Shown: positions 23,956 through 34,917 of the stretch, in pieces | How the letters are laid out: each line of letters starts with the position of its first letter | How positions within the stretch are numbered: the stretch's first letter is position 1 | Source of the DNA: Blastobasis lacticolella | Taxonomy: Eukaryota; Arthropoda; Insecta; Lepidoptera; Blastobasidae | Length of the DNA: 64,000 bases | Direction: 5' to 3' | NCBI GenBank assembly: GCA_905147135.1 | Contig: LR990056.1 | Span: 3,172,001-3,236,000, forward strand | The notes under the pieces: generated by a model | The model's database searches: none | What the model was told of the DNA's origin: nothing | The model's input: only the letters and a program-made list of their open reading frames with translations | Program-made: the position numbers and the translations under genes

Positions 23956-24113
23956 ATGATTTTCAGATTCATATTGAAATTGGTGATTACCTATGTTAAC
24001 TTACAAATAGATGTTGGGCACGTTTAGTGTGTTGACCGGATTCTTTATTCTCATATCGTCTGCAAGAGCAATACAAACGTGAACAATCGTTTTCCCCGAG
24101 GTATCCTACAGCG

Positions 24114-24374
24114 ATGAAAAGCTCCACAGTGTGTATGATCAAAGGGATATTTATTTTAATATTTCTTCACGTTTTCTTGCCAGCTATTTGTTTCACTGGC
24201 ATACTGTTTTCATGGTTACCTAAATTACTTTCTATCGATTCCCTTTGTTGGTATTTTCCTTTGTTTACTCACTCGGGTGGGTCTTTTGATATTCTTTGTT
24301 CAGAATTTGTTTACTTTGTCATAATGAGTTGTTATAAAAAGAAGGAAAAGGTACGACATACCTACCGCCTATAA
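24114..24374 (+). other. Small hydrophobic ORF (86 codons), doubtful gene
   Basis: The frame starts MKSSTVCMIKGIFILIFLHV and has two hydrophobic stretches (about residues 9-33 and 42-76) with a basic C-terminus. Homologous sequence occurs in every spacer unit. It is intact at 63,593-63,832 (79 codons), stopped by a TGG-to-TAG type change in unit 2 (ends SIDSLC near 33,106), frameshifted by one base in unit 3 near 42,625, and frameshifted near its ATG in unit 4 (53,680). Breakage in three of five copies argues against a needed protein. Confidence 0.3.
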
Positions 24375-25367
24375 TCTCTGACATACCTTTTACTCTATTA
24401 ATTGGCCGAAGTTTAGAAATTTTACTTATTTACATTTAGCTACATTATAAGGTACGTAATTTAAAAATGACATTCCTAGCTCTAATGCTACTATACTATA
24501 ATAGTGTTAGAACTTCAAATTGTAACATTAATAGGTATATACAGACCCATAATTATGAACACTTCGCAAAAAGAGAATTATCATCGCACGTTTTCCTCTT
24601 AAAAAGTTGGAATGTCTCGTTATTTTTGCTTCAATATACATGTACAACAATGGCCAGAGTGTCAGTACGTCACTCCGATTAAATTTTGACGAGAGAAATC
24701 ACATGGGAGCGGTCTGCAGCAGTCAACCATAGACAGTGATTTTACAGGAAATCTGGGCTTCGTTCCGAGCAGTGACAGGCGTTTACTATATATAAATTTT
24801 TGCTCTATGAGTGTTTTCCATTTTTACACGACTACGGCGTAGCTAAGGAAAGATTTATATAATGAAACGAAAGAGTCGCAGCTATTTAATGAACCGACAT
24901 ACACTCTCGTACCCGTACCGTTGATATAATTATTTGCACTACGGGCTAAGCACTGAGAATAACTCTTCAGATGTGTTTCTGTAAAATGGAAAGAAAAAAA
25001 GGACAAGATAACGAAACGTTATTTCTGTGTTATGGAAGATACGTTTTATTGGAGAGCTTCTGAATGCTTCAATTTCCTAATTCTTATTTATTTTTGAATT
25101 TTAGACATCCGTGACGTCAATTGTTTTTGTTTTTAAAATGTCTTTATTTATTTAACATAAACTTTTACAAATCATTAGTAGTAATAAATAATTTAGTTTA
25201 GCATGCAACAATTTTCTAAGCATACAATGGTGCTTTTTTAAAAATGTTAACAATGGTGTTAAAAACAAACACTAACAATCGTTATACACTACGACAAAAA
25301 GCCATTTACAAAATTTATAAGATGTAAGGATTGGTTTCAACTTACATTTTATTACCTATATAATATA

Positions 25368-25512
25368 TCGAGCACGGTCCGGTCGTGGTTGGCGTGGGGT
25401 GGGTTTGCTGCGGCCGTAGGGCGGTCAGTGTGTCACTGTGTGTTTCCTTCCTACTTTCCTTTTCCTCCTTTTTGACGATTGAAAGAAATAGTTAATGTCC
25501 TAATCAATAAAG
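25368..25512 (+). repeat. Interspersed repeat C (unit 1)
   Basis: CGAGCACGGTCCGGTCGTGG through GGGCGGTCAGTGTGTCACTG to AATCAATAAAG. Present also in unit 4 (54,925-55,092) and at 4,378, but missing in unit 3 at the matching site near 43,740. Confidence 0.6.
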
Positions 25513-25627
25513 AAATTTATAATTTTACTATGTGATGTAAATGTGAGTCGCAAAATATTCCTATCACCATATTTTTTTTTCTACACAATGACGTAAGCGG
25601 TAACAGTCGCCCAAATCATCTACGATT

Positions 25628-26046
25628 TAGGGATGTTACGAATATTCGTATTCGCATTCGCTTATGCGAATGGTTCGCATCGTTTTTAACATTCGCATCG
25701 ACATTCGCATTCGCATAAATCAATGCGAATGTTATGCGAATGCGAATGTGTGCAGGTCGAGACATGTAGTGTTATGTTGACATCGCCCGCGCGGCCGCGC
25801 GGCGCCGCGCTGCCGCCTCTTGCATTTCGGTGATTCGCGGCTTCGTTCATAGCGTGATTAATTCGACCAATAGGAAGCGTTTCTTTTTTAAGTAATAAAT
25901 ATAATTGATTGTTTATATGGTTTTTTTAATACTTGATGTCTTCAGTACTTAACATTCGCATTCGCATTCGCACATTCGCGGCGTAAACATTCGTATTCGC
26001 ATTCGCATTCGCGAATGTGAAAAATTTGACATTCGAAACATCCCTG
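25628..26046. mobile_element. hAT-type MITE, 419 bp, 8-bp target duplication
   Basis: The ends are AGGGATGTTACGAATATTCG at the left and the complement of AGGGATGTTTCGAATGTC at the right. The element is flanked by CTACGATT at 25,620-25,627 and 26,047-26,054. Units 3 and 4 keep the unoccupied site (CATCTATGATTCATGC near 43,838; CATCTACGATTCATGC near 55,210). An 8-bp duplication and CAGGGATG-like ends are typical of hAT elements. Inner sequence near both ends is filled with ATTCGC repeats in both orientations, around a GC-rich centre (25,785-25,825). It encodes no transposase. Confidence 0.85.
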
Positions 26047-26602
26047 CTACGATTAATGCATTTAGATTGCAGCCAACAAAAGGTGCGTTGTCTCTGTGAG
26101 GAAGAAGGTGAAATGCCTCATGCCTTCCTCTGCCAATTAGTATAACTAAACCCAAGCACTAATAAAAAAGTCGTATTTCTTTGAATTTAATTGAAACCGC
26201 GTATCTTCGCGCACTCGTGACTTGATTTCAAATAGGTACCAAAAACTTGGAAAATTTTCGCATGGGCTACCTGTGCTCATACTTATTATTTTAAACTGCG
26301 GAGTTCGAAGGCTAATGGCTGATACAAGTCCACCAGGACTTTGAAGATGTTCTTAATCATAATCAATCAATCAATCAATCATTTATTCAGGCATCACAGG
26401 TACATAAAGGTGGTAATATAATAATGGTAGCGGCTCCATTGTAGAGGGCTATGAGCAGAATGCATGGGTAAACATATAGCTGTAGCTAAAAATGGCAGGA
26501 CGTGACATAATTTCTAGGTTATTTTACAAGCTTTTATCTTACAATATTTGTATGGAACTATGTATGTTCGGGGCAAATCTTGCAAGCCTAAGTTGTCCCA
26601 CT

Positions 26603-26820
26603 TCATCATCACAGCCCGTAACAGTCCACTGCAGGACTTAGGGCCTCTCCCACGAAAGGGGAGGTTATTGCCATAATCTGCACGCTTGGCAGGCGGGTTG
26701 GAGATCGCAGTGTTTAAATATAACAATGGAAAATGCTGCTGTCCATTTTCCAGACTACGGAGACTCTTGATCTTTTGCCTCGAAAACATTAGTCGCCTTG
26801 TAACCCACTTCCCGGTGTTC
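26603..26820 (-). mobile_element. SINE family D, antisense (unit 1)
   Basis: Starts CATCATCACAGCCCGTAACA and runs to the ACATTAGTCGCCTTGTAACCC block. Matching copies are at about 35,020, 44,397 and 55,750. The 102-codon minus frames over it are by-products. Confidence 0.75.
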
Positions 26821-27094
26821 AATCGAGCTGAAATTTAGTATATCTGTGTAAATTGGATGATAATACCATATGAGTGCTACCATGGAGCTGGTCTGATTTT
26901 GGAGTCGGAAGGTGGTCATGGGTCAAGATAACCCCATCGTGTTTGGACTGTACTGTACTGTACAGCGCGATAAAAGCTTGTTATGAAGAATTATTTGTCG
27001 TTTGAGAACTAATTTAGAATTATACAGCCATCTACTCAAGACTACATGTTGAGGCTAAACGTAATCCAGCATCGCAGCAGACTAGGTTCCTATT

Positions 27095-27440
27095 TAGGTG
27101 TTCATGTCTCAGTTGTACTCTCGCGCGCGAGGGCCCGGGTCAGCCTTGACCATGATCCAGGATTTGGAAGATCAGGTAATTACAGAGGAGCGACTGCCAT
27201 CCGACCTCCGTGACCTCCTCTGTTAACAGGTAAGCCTGACCAGATTGGATCATGGTAACACATTCTGTCGCATGAAAGTACAGGTTTCATGACGATGTAA
27301 AAGTATCGGTTAATATTCAACCACATTCACCTACATAACTCAAAAAAGACTCACTGGTACAAGGCGACACTGGGGTTCAAACCCGGTACCTTGGCATACG
27401 CGTCAGACCCCTTAACCATTAAGCCACCGACGATCTATCG
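27095..27440 (-). mobile_element. SINE family A, antisense, with tRNA-like head
   Basis: The end with CTCTCGCGCGCGAGGGCCCG comes first, then TTGACCATGATCCAGGATTT, the TCGGTTAATATTCAACC core, and the head with a reversed B box (GGGTTCAAACCCGGTACC) and CCTTAACCATTAAGCCACC. It is shared by units 2, 3 and 4. A second antisense partial copy lies at 27,829-27,995. Confidence 0.75.
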
Positions 27441-27828
27441 CAGGAGCTTAAACAGAGCAAATGATAAAAAATTTTAAGTTGTATGACAACAAAACAGATT
27501 TGAAGTACTGGACTTGGTTCTCCAAATCCTTACCCAATATGGTTCATTAAAGACACAAGCAAAGTCTTGAAGGGGAAAGTTTTATTAGGAAGTTTGTCCA
27601 GGGGGTCCCATCCTGGCGCTTTGTTGGCTCTTCGAAGCCTGTTTTTATCTAAAAAAGTTTTTGGAACTGGTGAAGAGGTTAAAAGTTTACCGGATGATAA
27701 AGGGCTTTTTAAGATTTGTTAAAGAAGATAGTAATCTAAGTTAAAAGGCTTTATAAAGGTGAATAGGTGTACATTGTTACCTACTTCTTAACTACTTACA
27801 ATAAGTAATTAAAAAGAATATAATCTTG

Positions 27829-27995
27829 GCGTTAATGTCCCGGTTGTGCTCTCATACACGAGGGCTCGGGGTCCTCTTTGACCATGATTCAGGATTTAAC
27901 CTAACCAGATTGGATAATGGTTACAAATTCAGTCGCCTGCATATGCAGGTTTCATCACGATGTTTTCCCTCACCGTAAGAGCATCGGTTAGCATT
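27829..27995 (-). mobile_element. SINE family A, antisense, internally shortened
   Basis: GGCGTTAATGTCCCGGTTGT through TGACCATGATTCAGGATTTA to ACGATGTTTTCCCTCACCG and AGCATCGGTTAGCA. Equivalent copies lie at 36,411, 45,797 and 57,465. It lacks the central block present in full copies. Confidence 0.7.
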
Positions 27996-28554
27996 TATTT
28001 GGTCATTTCAAAATGATATTCGCCATTTTTCCATAGTTCAAGTTTTGCTCACCGGGTCAGATAAGTTTGTGGAACTTGTAACTTTTCAGTCACCCTAATA
28101 CTTATATATCTGTATAAATACGCACATACGCATCTATCTATAAAGAGTAGACATAGCATAATAAACATCATTTCACATATTGTGATTTGACCGTAAGCGA
28201 GTGATCGTCTAGTTATAGATTTAAATTTTCAGACCGTAACTAAAAATACTGTAAATACTTATTTGAATTTGTTCCTTTGCTTATGTTTTGTAAGACCTCT
28301 TACCAATCTCTATTGACTCTTGGTGTACGGGAAGGGCCATAAATATTTTAAAGAATAATTTTCAAGCGTCTGAGACTTTGGACCTTACTCTCGCGCACAC
28401 ATCTCGAAATCGAAATTTTTCTAGCCACATATCTCCATTAATAATTACATTGAAATGTCATGTCTATTGCAGCCAAAAAATATTTTCTCAACTATCTTCG
28501 AGTCGTATATTGTCGAAATAAACTACAGTAACATTTTAATGCTGCCTACAGAAA

Positions 28555-28764
28555 ATGTCGAATTTCAGATGTCACAATGCGAGAATCGCGTCTTTGGAAA
28601 TCTTTAACCTCATATCCGATCCGACGTACAACTCAGTCCACCTATTCCCAAAGAAATTGGACCGTCCAAGGCTTTCCGTAATGGCTCTCAAAGCGCACGT
28701 AGACTTGGCAGACGACTCGAATTCCCAGCCTCTCTCGCCAACGCAGTGGAGTGCACCAGATTGA
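28555..28764 (+). other. 69-codon ORF kept in spacer units, function unknown
   Basis: The frame MSNFRCHNARIASLEIFNLI... ends PLSPTQWSAPD. Nearly identical 69-codon frames are at 46,525-46,734 and 57,996-58,205. In unit 2 a 7-base deletion near 37,127 removes the ATG and fuses the frame to upstream sequence (36,836-37,321, 161 codons). An overlapping minus frame of 81 codons (28,572-28,817) is also open in all four units, so openness here is weak evidence of coding. No domain is recognised. Confidence 0.3.
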
Positions 28765-28888
28765 GAAAGTCGATAGAAATTCCGCCTCCAAGGAAATGTT
28801 ATTACGGTTACGACCAAATCTGCCAGAAAATATTACTCGTACTTCTTAGATCGTTATTTAAATAAACGAAATATGCTTGGACATTTTT

Positions 28889-29112
28889 CACGGCGCGATC
28901 TAGACCCATAGGCAAGCAAAGCTTTTGTAATGGGTGCCAGATAACTGATAGACTACTTATATACGTTTAAATACATACTTATTATACATAGAACACATAG
29001 ATCCGTAACAGAATTTAAAATTCATCATTTAAGTTTCTGCTCGGCCGGGAATCAGACCCGGGACCTCTTGCGTGGCAGACCGGCATGACCACTGAACCAC
29101 TCATGTCGTCAA
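28889..29112 (-). mobile_element. SINE family C, antisense (unit 1, second)
   Basis: Diverged antisense copy from GGCGCGATCTAGACCCATAG to CCACTGAACCACTCATGTCG. Matching copies: 37,446, 46,858 (interrupted by a younger SINE) and 58,328. Confidence 0.7.
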
Positions 29113-29125
29113 ACAAGAAAGGTTG

Positions 29126-29198
29126 AAAAGGGTAATTACGGTCTAGGGACCCCTGGTCTCTAATCACAACACCCGGCTAGGTGGGTAATTACCCTTTT
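29126..29198. repeat. Stem-loop with perfect 14-bp arms
   Basis: AAAAGGGTAATTAC (29,126-29,139) and GTAATTACCCTTTT (29,185-29,198) are exact complements around a 45-bp loop. The structure recurs at 37,684-37,757, 47,369-47,441 (one mismatch in the right arm) and 58,571-58,644 (one mismatch). It may be a tiny foldback element. Confidence 0.55.
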
Positions 29199-29321
29199 CC
29201 ACCTTCTCCATCTTCGCTTGCCAACATCCCTCATCCCTGGCTACCTTATCCCTTCACCGCCAAAATGTAACGAAAAACACGAGCAAACCAAAACGATTAC
29301 CAAACAATATTTCTACAGGGT

Positions 29322-29729
29322 AATGAAGAGTTTTCCAGTAGGTATAGATAGTTGGTTTCAAAAAGCATCAATAGATGGCGCCCCTACAATTTTGGTAACC
29401 TTTTTATAATCTGTATGATGGTGGCAGTGATTTCATGCAACCAACTAATACTAAACTTAAAAATAAAATGTTTATTAATATAAACATAACTGTTAAAGGT
29501 TGAACGAAGTGTAAAAAGAAATATTTATAGAAGTTAGCACTATGTTCCATTATTATTACAACCTCTAAAATGGTTGAAAACTATTGAAAAATACAATACA
29601 ACCCACCCAGTGTTTATATCCTGTTTGCTAAGAACCTATTTCAAGCGATTATGAATTACCAAAATTGTCGGGGCGCCATCTAGTGAGTGGTTAGGAATGC
29701 TTTAGATACCTATTGGAAAACTCCTCATT
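29322..29729 (+). mobile_element. MITE-T copy, 408 bp (unit 1)
   Basis: Left end AATGAAGAGTTTTCCAGTAG and right end CTATTGGAAAACTCCTCATT. Spacer unit 2 lacks it, reading CTACAGGTTAATTGTACC at 37,871-37,888, which serves as empty or excised site. Comparing filled and empty sites leaves no target duplication. Confidence 0.75.
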
Positions 29730-29795
29730 GTACCTATAATGTATTATACTTTCATTCCCAATTAAAAAATGTTCGCGAGAGCAATGCTTGCAAAT

Positions 29796-30120
29796 GACAA
29801 TTTTGGTGATTGATAATCGCTTGAAATAGGTTCTTAGCAAAGAGGATATAAACACTGGGTACGTTGTATTGGATAATATTGTATTTAAACCATTTTAGAG
29901 GTTGCAATAAATTAGTACAAACAAAATAAACATGAATTTGACTGAGTTAATTCGCTTCATGGACACTAGGATCAAGAATGGACGCAATACAAATATGAAA
30001 GGTTTGTATTAAAATACATTTCGTTGATCCTTCTGGTAAAAAATTACCAAAATTGTAGGAGCGCCATCTATTGATGCTTTTGGAAATCATTTGACAATAC
30101 CTACTGGAAAACTCCTCATT
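29796..30120 (+). mobile_element. Reversed MITE-T relative carrying an exon-like start
   Basis: The right end (CTACTGGAAAACTCCTCATT) and the GACAATTTTGGT...TCGCTTGAAATAGG block match MITE-T in inverse orientation. The middle differs: a TATAAA at 29,847-29,852, an ATG at 29,932 opening MNLTELIRFMDTRIKNGRNT, a donor-like AAAG|GTTTGT at about 30,002 and a TTGTAG acceptor-like site near 30,057. Copies are at about 37,955 (shortened), 48,028, 50,935 and 59,239. It may preserve the first exon of the autonomous element; that is inference. Confidence 0.4.
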
Positions 30121-30915
30121 GGACCATGTTCAAGTTCCCGGTCCGAATTCTAATACGCATCCGTCTATAATTGAATTTTCCGATAAGCCCCTGTTCTGTT
30201 TCCACGTTTAGGCCTTTATTGCGTACCTTTATTGAATATTTTTTATTATGCTGCGATAAATCGCGTAATTTATATTTCTGTAATCTGTAATGTTATACGG
30301 AGGGATAGAAATCATAATTATATAATACATTAATATTATTTTTTGTAGTTTTACGTAACCCACTCGTGTTAACGTGTAATAACAAGAGACTCAATATTTC
30401 AAAACCTTTGGGAATTACTAAACAAATTAACAAATGTTTTTATTCATCCTTTTTATTTATTTAAGTATATATTTATTTATTAAATCTTCATGCACAAAAT
30501 AGTACAAAGGCGGACTTAAAGCTTTAACGCCATATCACTTCTTCTTCTTTTTAGGTTGTGGCTTCTACTATGTCGCGATTTTGCCAACTCTAATAAATGA
30601 TACCAACATAGCGGGTAAAATATAAAGATATGTCTATTGAGTTCCCATAAATGCCAAACTAAAAATAAATAAATAAAAAATTAAAATAACACAACACGCA
30701 CTTCTTTAATGCCTAACGATAAAACAAGCTTAAAATTATAGTCTAATTTTGTTTAATTTTATGAAAGCAGACAAAATACCAACGAATGGAGCAGATCTGC
30801 CAAATCCCGGATCATAGTCAAAGCGGACCCCAGACCTTCGCGCGCAAGAGCACAGCTAGCACATTAGCGCCATATAATGTCATTAAGATGTTTATAAATT
30901 TTTACTAAATGATCT

Positions 30916-30921
30916 TTTATT
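30916..30921 (-). terminator. Polyadenylation signal AATAAA for protease B1
   Basis: Minus-strand AATAAA about 95 nt beyond the B1 stop. The same signal is conserved at 38,972-38,977, 49,137-49,142, 52,014-52,019 and 60,307-60,312 after the other minus-strand copies. Confidence 0.55.
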
Positions 30922-31016
30922 TACAATATTAGCGGTCAATCCCGACTTCTTCTCCGCTCCCCTCGGACTTTTCACTTAGCAACACAAGGTTATTTCTTTC
31001 CAAAACGCCACAAGCG

Positions 31017-31736
31017 CTATTCCGTTGCATTGTCGCTGTTCACGTGCCACGCTATCCAGTCAAGGTATATGCTAACCGGAGTATAAATGCCGACAAGATT
31101 TTTGCGGTTCCTGATATGGCTGGTCTTGTAGTCAGACGGACTGCCGCCCATGACGACGCCGACCACGCGCCCGCGATGAAAAGCCGGCCCGCCCGAGTCC
31201 CCGGGACACACTGACGTCGCGGTCCCGCAGCGCTGCCCCAAACACAGCGCCGGGTAAGTGTGTGCAGGAAACCTATATTCCGGGCTACACTTTTTAGCCA
31301 TCACCTTCACCACTTGCAGAGGCTTGTGCAGTTCAAGTGTATTTTTCATCCCTCTCGAACTGTTCATCCTCCCGAAACCAACTGCCATCAGCTCGTAGCC
31401 GTACAAGGTGGTATAGTCTACGGCACTGATCCTGCCGTACTTAGCCATATGTATTGAAGTTGTCTTCAAAAGGCCGACATCATTTCGCCTCGCCGCTAGT
31501 TTTTTGTGTTTAAATGAATAATGATCCGGGTGTCTGACTAAACGAATTATATCACTAAGGCCTTCCTTCTTCTTTTTCGTATGTCCAGACCAATATTTGA
31601 TGACGCCTTTTATTTGGTTTTCTGTAAATTTTGACATTGCTCTTAGCAATGATTTGATACAATGGGCAGCAGTTAAAGTCCACGTGGGAGTTATTACTGT
31701 TCAAGTGCAAATATGTATCATTATTACTTGGTTTGG
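31017..31736 (-). pseudogene. S1A serine protease B1, truncated with nonsense codon
   Basis: The open part (31,017-31,649) includes Asp in RRNDVGLL and Ser in CPGDSGGPAF. Homology to intact copies continues upstream through the His motif TLTAAHC, but the codon for the cysteine that pairs across the active-site His (C42 in chymotrypsin numbering) is TGA at 31,701-31,703. Homology ends at about 31,736, where it joins the A-gene 3-prime flank (GGTCCGCTTCAACCATGATC). The first 60 or so codons, signal peptide and promoter are therefore gone. Confidence 0.85.
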
Positions 31737-33988
31737 GGTCCGCTTCAACCATGATCCGGGATTTGGCAGATCAGGTGACCTATTCAAAAAAGAGGAATTG
31801 ATACATGGCAACTAAAACTAAGGAAACCAAACCGAAACTAGCCACGGAAACTTGGGACTCCGTGAGGAGGACTAGTTTGTTAGGGCACGATGGCGAGAGC
31901 TATGTTTGGAATTACATACTTGATCAAATGAGAAAGATTCGCAGATGAACCAAGACTCTAATTTGGCGACCTAAACAGATACATAATTATATTTTTTAAT
32001 TTATGTGCTGTGTTATTTCTGTTCTGTCTGTTACCAAAGGCAAAGAAGGTGTTAATTTACATCGTAACACCACCTCTGGGGTTGCGAATGTCTCTGAGCA
32101 GCGGTGAACACTTGCCAACAATTGACCTGCTACGTGGCGACTTAACCCTTTATAACTCAAAATCTTTAAAACAATTATTATATTGATAATAAGATAGGTT
32201 TAGGGAAATAATAATCCACGTATTTCTCAGAAATTAAAAAATAATAATAATAAATATTAGTGTACCTACATATTCACACAGTGCCATCTAGCCCCAAACT
32301 AAGCAAAGCTTGTACTATGGGTAACTGATATACTACTTAAATACTTTTAAATACATACTTATTATACATAGAACATCCAGACCCGTAACAGAAATAAGTA
32401 AGTAGTGCCTGTTGTGTCAGTTATATCTATGTTATATCTCTGTATTTCTTTATTGTCTGCAATAAATTGTTAAATAAATAAATAAATACGAAATTAAAAT
32501 TCATCATTTCAATTTCTGCCCGGCCGGAAATCGAACCCGGGACCTCTTGCAGAAATGTTGACCACTGAACCACTCAGGTCGTCAAGGTAAAATATTTATT
32601 ATTTATCATTTATTTGACATTTTAGGGAGTGAGACATAGGCTGCGGTCTTCGCCGCCTATGGACCTTCGTAAGCTTCGTAGCTTTTTCCATTGTTATATT
32701 TATCACTGCAATCTCCAACCCGCCTGCCAAGCGTGGAGATTATGGCAATAACCTCCCGTTTCGTGGGAGAAGCCCTAAGTCCTGCAGTGGACTGCTATGG
32801 GCTGCAATGAATGATTTTCAGATTCATATTGACTTTGGTGATTACCTATGTTAACTTACAAATAGATGTTGGGCACGTTTAGTGTGTTGACCGGATTCTT
32901 TATTCTCATATCGTATGCAAAAGCAATACAAACGTGAACAATCGTATTCCCCGAGGTATCCTACAACGATGAAAAGCTCCACAGTGTGTATGATCAAAGG
33001 GATATTTACTTTAATATTTCTTTGCGTTTTCTTGCCAGCTATTTGTTTCACTGGCATACTGTTTTCATGGTTACCTAAATTACTTTCTATCGATTCTCTT
33101 TGTTAGTATTTTCCTTTGTTTACTCACTCGGGTGGGTTTTTTTGCTATTCTTTGTTAAGAATTTGTTTACTTTGTCATAATGAGTTGTTTACTCATAAAA
33201 AGAAGGAAAAGGTACGATATACCTACCGCCTATAATCTCCGACATACCATTTACTCTATAAATTGTCCGCAGTTTAGAAATTTTACTTGTTTACATTTAG
33301 CTACATTATAAGGTACGTAATTTTAAAATGACATTCCTAGCTCTAATGCTACATTACTATAATAGTGTTAGAACTTTAAATAGTAACATTAATAGGTATT
33401 GCAGACTCATAATTATGAACACTTCTTGTTCAGGTATTTTTGCTTCAATATACATGTACAACAATGGCCAGAGTATAAGTACGTCACTCCGATTGAATTT
33501 CGACGAGAGAAATCGCATGAGAGCGGTCTACAACAGTCAACCAGACAGTGATTTTACAGGAAATCTGGGCTTCGTTCCGAGCAGTGACAGGCGTTTACTA
33601 TATATAAATTTTTGCTCTATGAGTGTTTTCCATTTTAACACGACTACGGCGTAGCTAAGGAAAGATTTATATAATGAAACGAAAGAGTCGCAGCTATTTT
33701 ATGAAACGACATACACTCTCGTACCCGTACCGTTAATATAATTATTTGCAACACGGGCTAAGCTCTGAGAACAACTTTTCAGCTGTGTTTCTGTGAAATG
33801 GAAAGAAAAAAAGGATAAGGAAGCGAAACGTTATTTCTGTATTATGCAAGAAACGTTTTATTAAAGAGCTTCTGAATGAAGACCATTTCCGTATTCTTAT
33901 TTATTTTTGAATTTTAGACATCTGTGACGTTAATTGTTTTTGTTTTTAAAATGTCTTTATTTATTTAACATAAACTTTTACAAATCAT

Positions 33989-34917
33989 TACACATATTAT
34001 CGGGTTTGTTACCACGGTTAGTATTGTTTTTACCTCGATATTTCGACGCAGTTGCATGCGTCATGGTCACGAGTTGACTGGTGCCGCTGTGTGAAGTCGC
34101 TCCTAAGGACAGACATATCGGTCCACCCTCTTTCGGATTCGACGATTACCCTCACTTTGAAATCTCGAACCACTACCATTGTTACTCGCTTGATTCCCGC
34201 GACACACGAAACTCACTACGTCTTTACGCGAAGTTGAAATCGATCTACTTTTACGATTGTATACATTTAACACTGGATTCCACGCACTGGACAGTTTAAA
34301 CCCATCTTCACGATTAAAGTTTTTGTATTTCGTTATTTCTATTGCCTCTCGCACTAGGCGTGGTATATAGTGACGTTCCGTCGACAGTACTTGGGGGTTA
34401 TGTAACTCGATCCAATGATTCGTTTCGCTTTGAGTCAGGTGTTGTGCTATGGCCGACTTCTGTGCGTCGTTGTTCCTTACAGCTCTTATATGCTCCTTCA
34501 TGCGGTCGACAATTGTTCGTTTTGTTTGACCGATGTATGAGCTGCCACAACTGCAGTTCACTTTATAGACGCCAGGAGTTTGAAGAGGTAGGCAGTCCTT
34601 AGGCGAACGAAACAGCTCTCTTATTTTGCTAAAGGGGGTAAAAACAGTTTTTATAGAATATTTCCCTAAGAATCTACCAATTTTATCAGTTACCCCTCGC
34701 ACGTATGGCAAAAACGCTGGCTGGCAATGGTAGTGGTTCGAGATTTCAAAGTGAGGGTAATCGTCGAATCCGAAAGAGGGTGGACCGATATGTCTGTCCT
34801 TAGGAGCGACTTCACACAGCGGCACCAGTCAACTCGTGACCATGACGCATGCAACTGCGTCGAAATATCGAGGTAAAAACAATACTAACCGTGGTAACAA
34901 ACCCGATAATATGTGTA
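33989..34917. mobile_element. Penelope-like element fragment with inverted terminal arms
   Basis: The 929-bp insertion has exact 193-bp inverted arms (33,989-34,181 and 34,725-34,917) around a core encoding a GIY-YIG endonuclease. The reverse transcriptase is missing. Penelope elements are known for long terminal repeats that can be in inverted orientation, and for a C-terminal GIY-YIG nuclease. The insertion coincides with loss of the neighbouring spacer segment that the other units keep. Confidence 0.85.
34103..34825 (-). pseudogene. GIY-YIG endonuclease end of a Penelope-like ORF
   Basis: In this 240-codon frame the first 34 residues derive from the terminal arm and lack an ATG (the frame opens on GTG just after a TGA). 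Element protein then begins at QPAFLPYVRGV. The nuclease has GVY at 85-87 and YIG at 97-99, with a CSC pair between them (91, 93) and R/H residues in DRMKEHIRAV, and ends near RKSRSISTSRKDVVSFV. The last part again reads through the other arm. This is a 5-prime-truncated retroelement remnant, not a host enzyme. Confidence 0.85.

Larger units (their letters stand above)
19898..31016. repeat. Array spacer unit 1 (A1 3-prime end to B1 3-prime end)
   Basis: First copy of the array spacer. It is 11.1 kb long because it carries two private insertions: the RTE (20,435-23,227) and a hAT MITE (25,628-26,046). Without them it is about 7.9 kb, like the other units. In order it holds an antisense SINE A piece (20,063-20,222), the CAATTGACCTGCTACGTGGC block (23,347), SINE C, SINE D, a small hydrophobic ORF, repeat C, antisense SINE D, antisense SINE A pieces, a 69-codon ORF, SINE C, a stem-loop, MITE-T and a reversed MITE-T derivative. 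No conventional host gene is recognised in it. Confidence 0.85.

Noticed and set aside
25628..26046. ATTCGC hexamer array as a telomere-like or regulatory repeat
   Set aside because: The hexamers are subterminal parts of a hAT MITE bounded by an 8-bp target duplication.
26514..26822. 102-codon minus-strand frames at 26,514, 44,307 and 55,662
   Set aside because: They translate an antisense SINE family D copy.
31260..31457. Plus-strand 65-codon frame (also at 39,319, 49,459, 52,361, 60,654 and minus 19,457)
   Set aside because: Antisense shadow of the conserved protease coding sequence; its conservation follows from that of the sense gene.
34052..34299. Plus-strand frames over the left arm of the Penelope element
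   Set aside because: They arise because the inverted arm repeats sequence that is read in the minus-strand frame.
34103..34825. Host or homing GIY-YIG endonuclease gene
   Set aside because: Surrounding inverted arms, missing start and typical Penelope C-terminal context make it a retroelement remnant.
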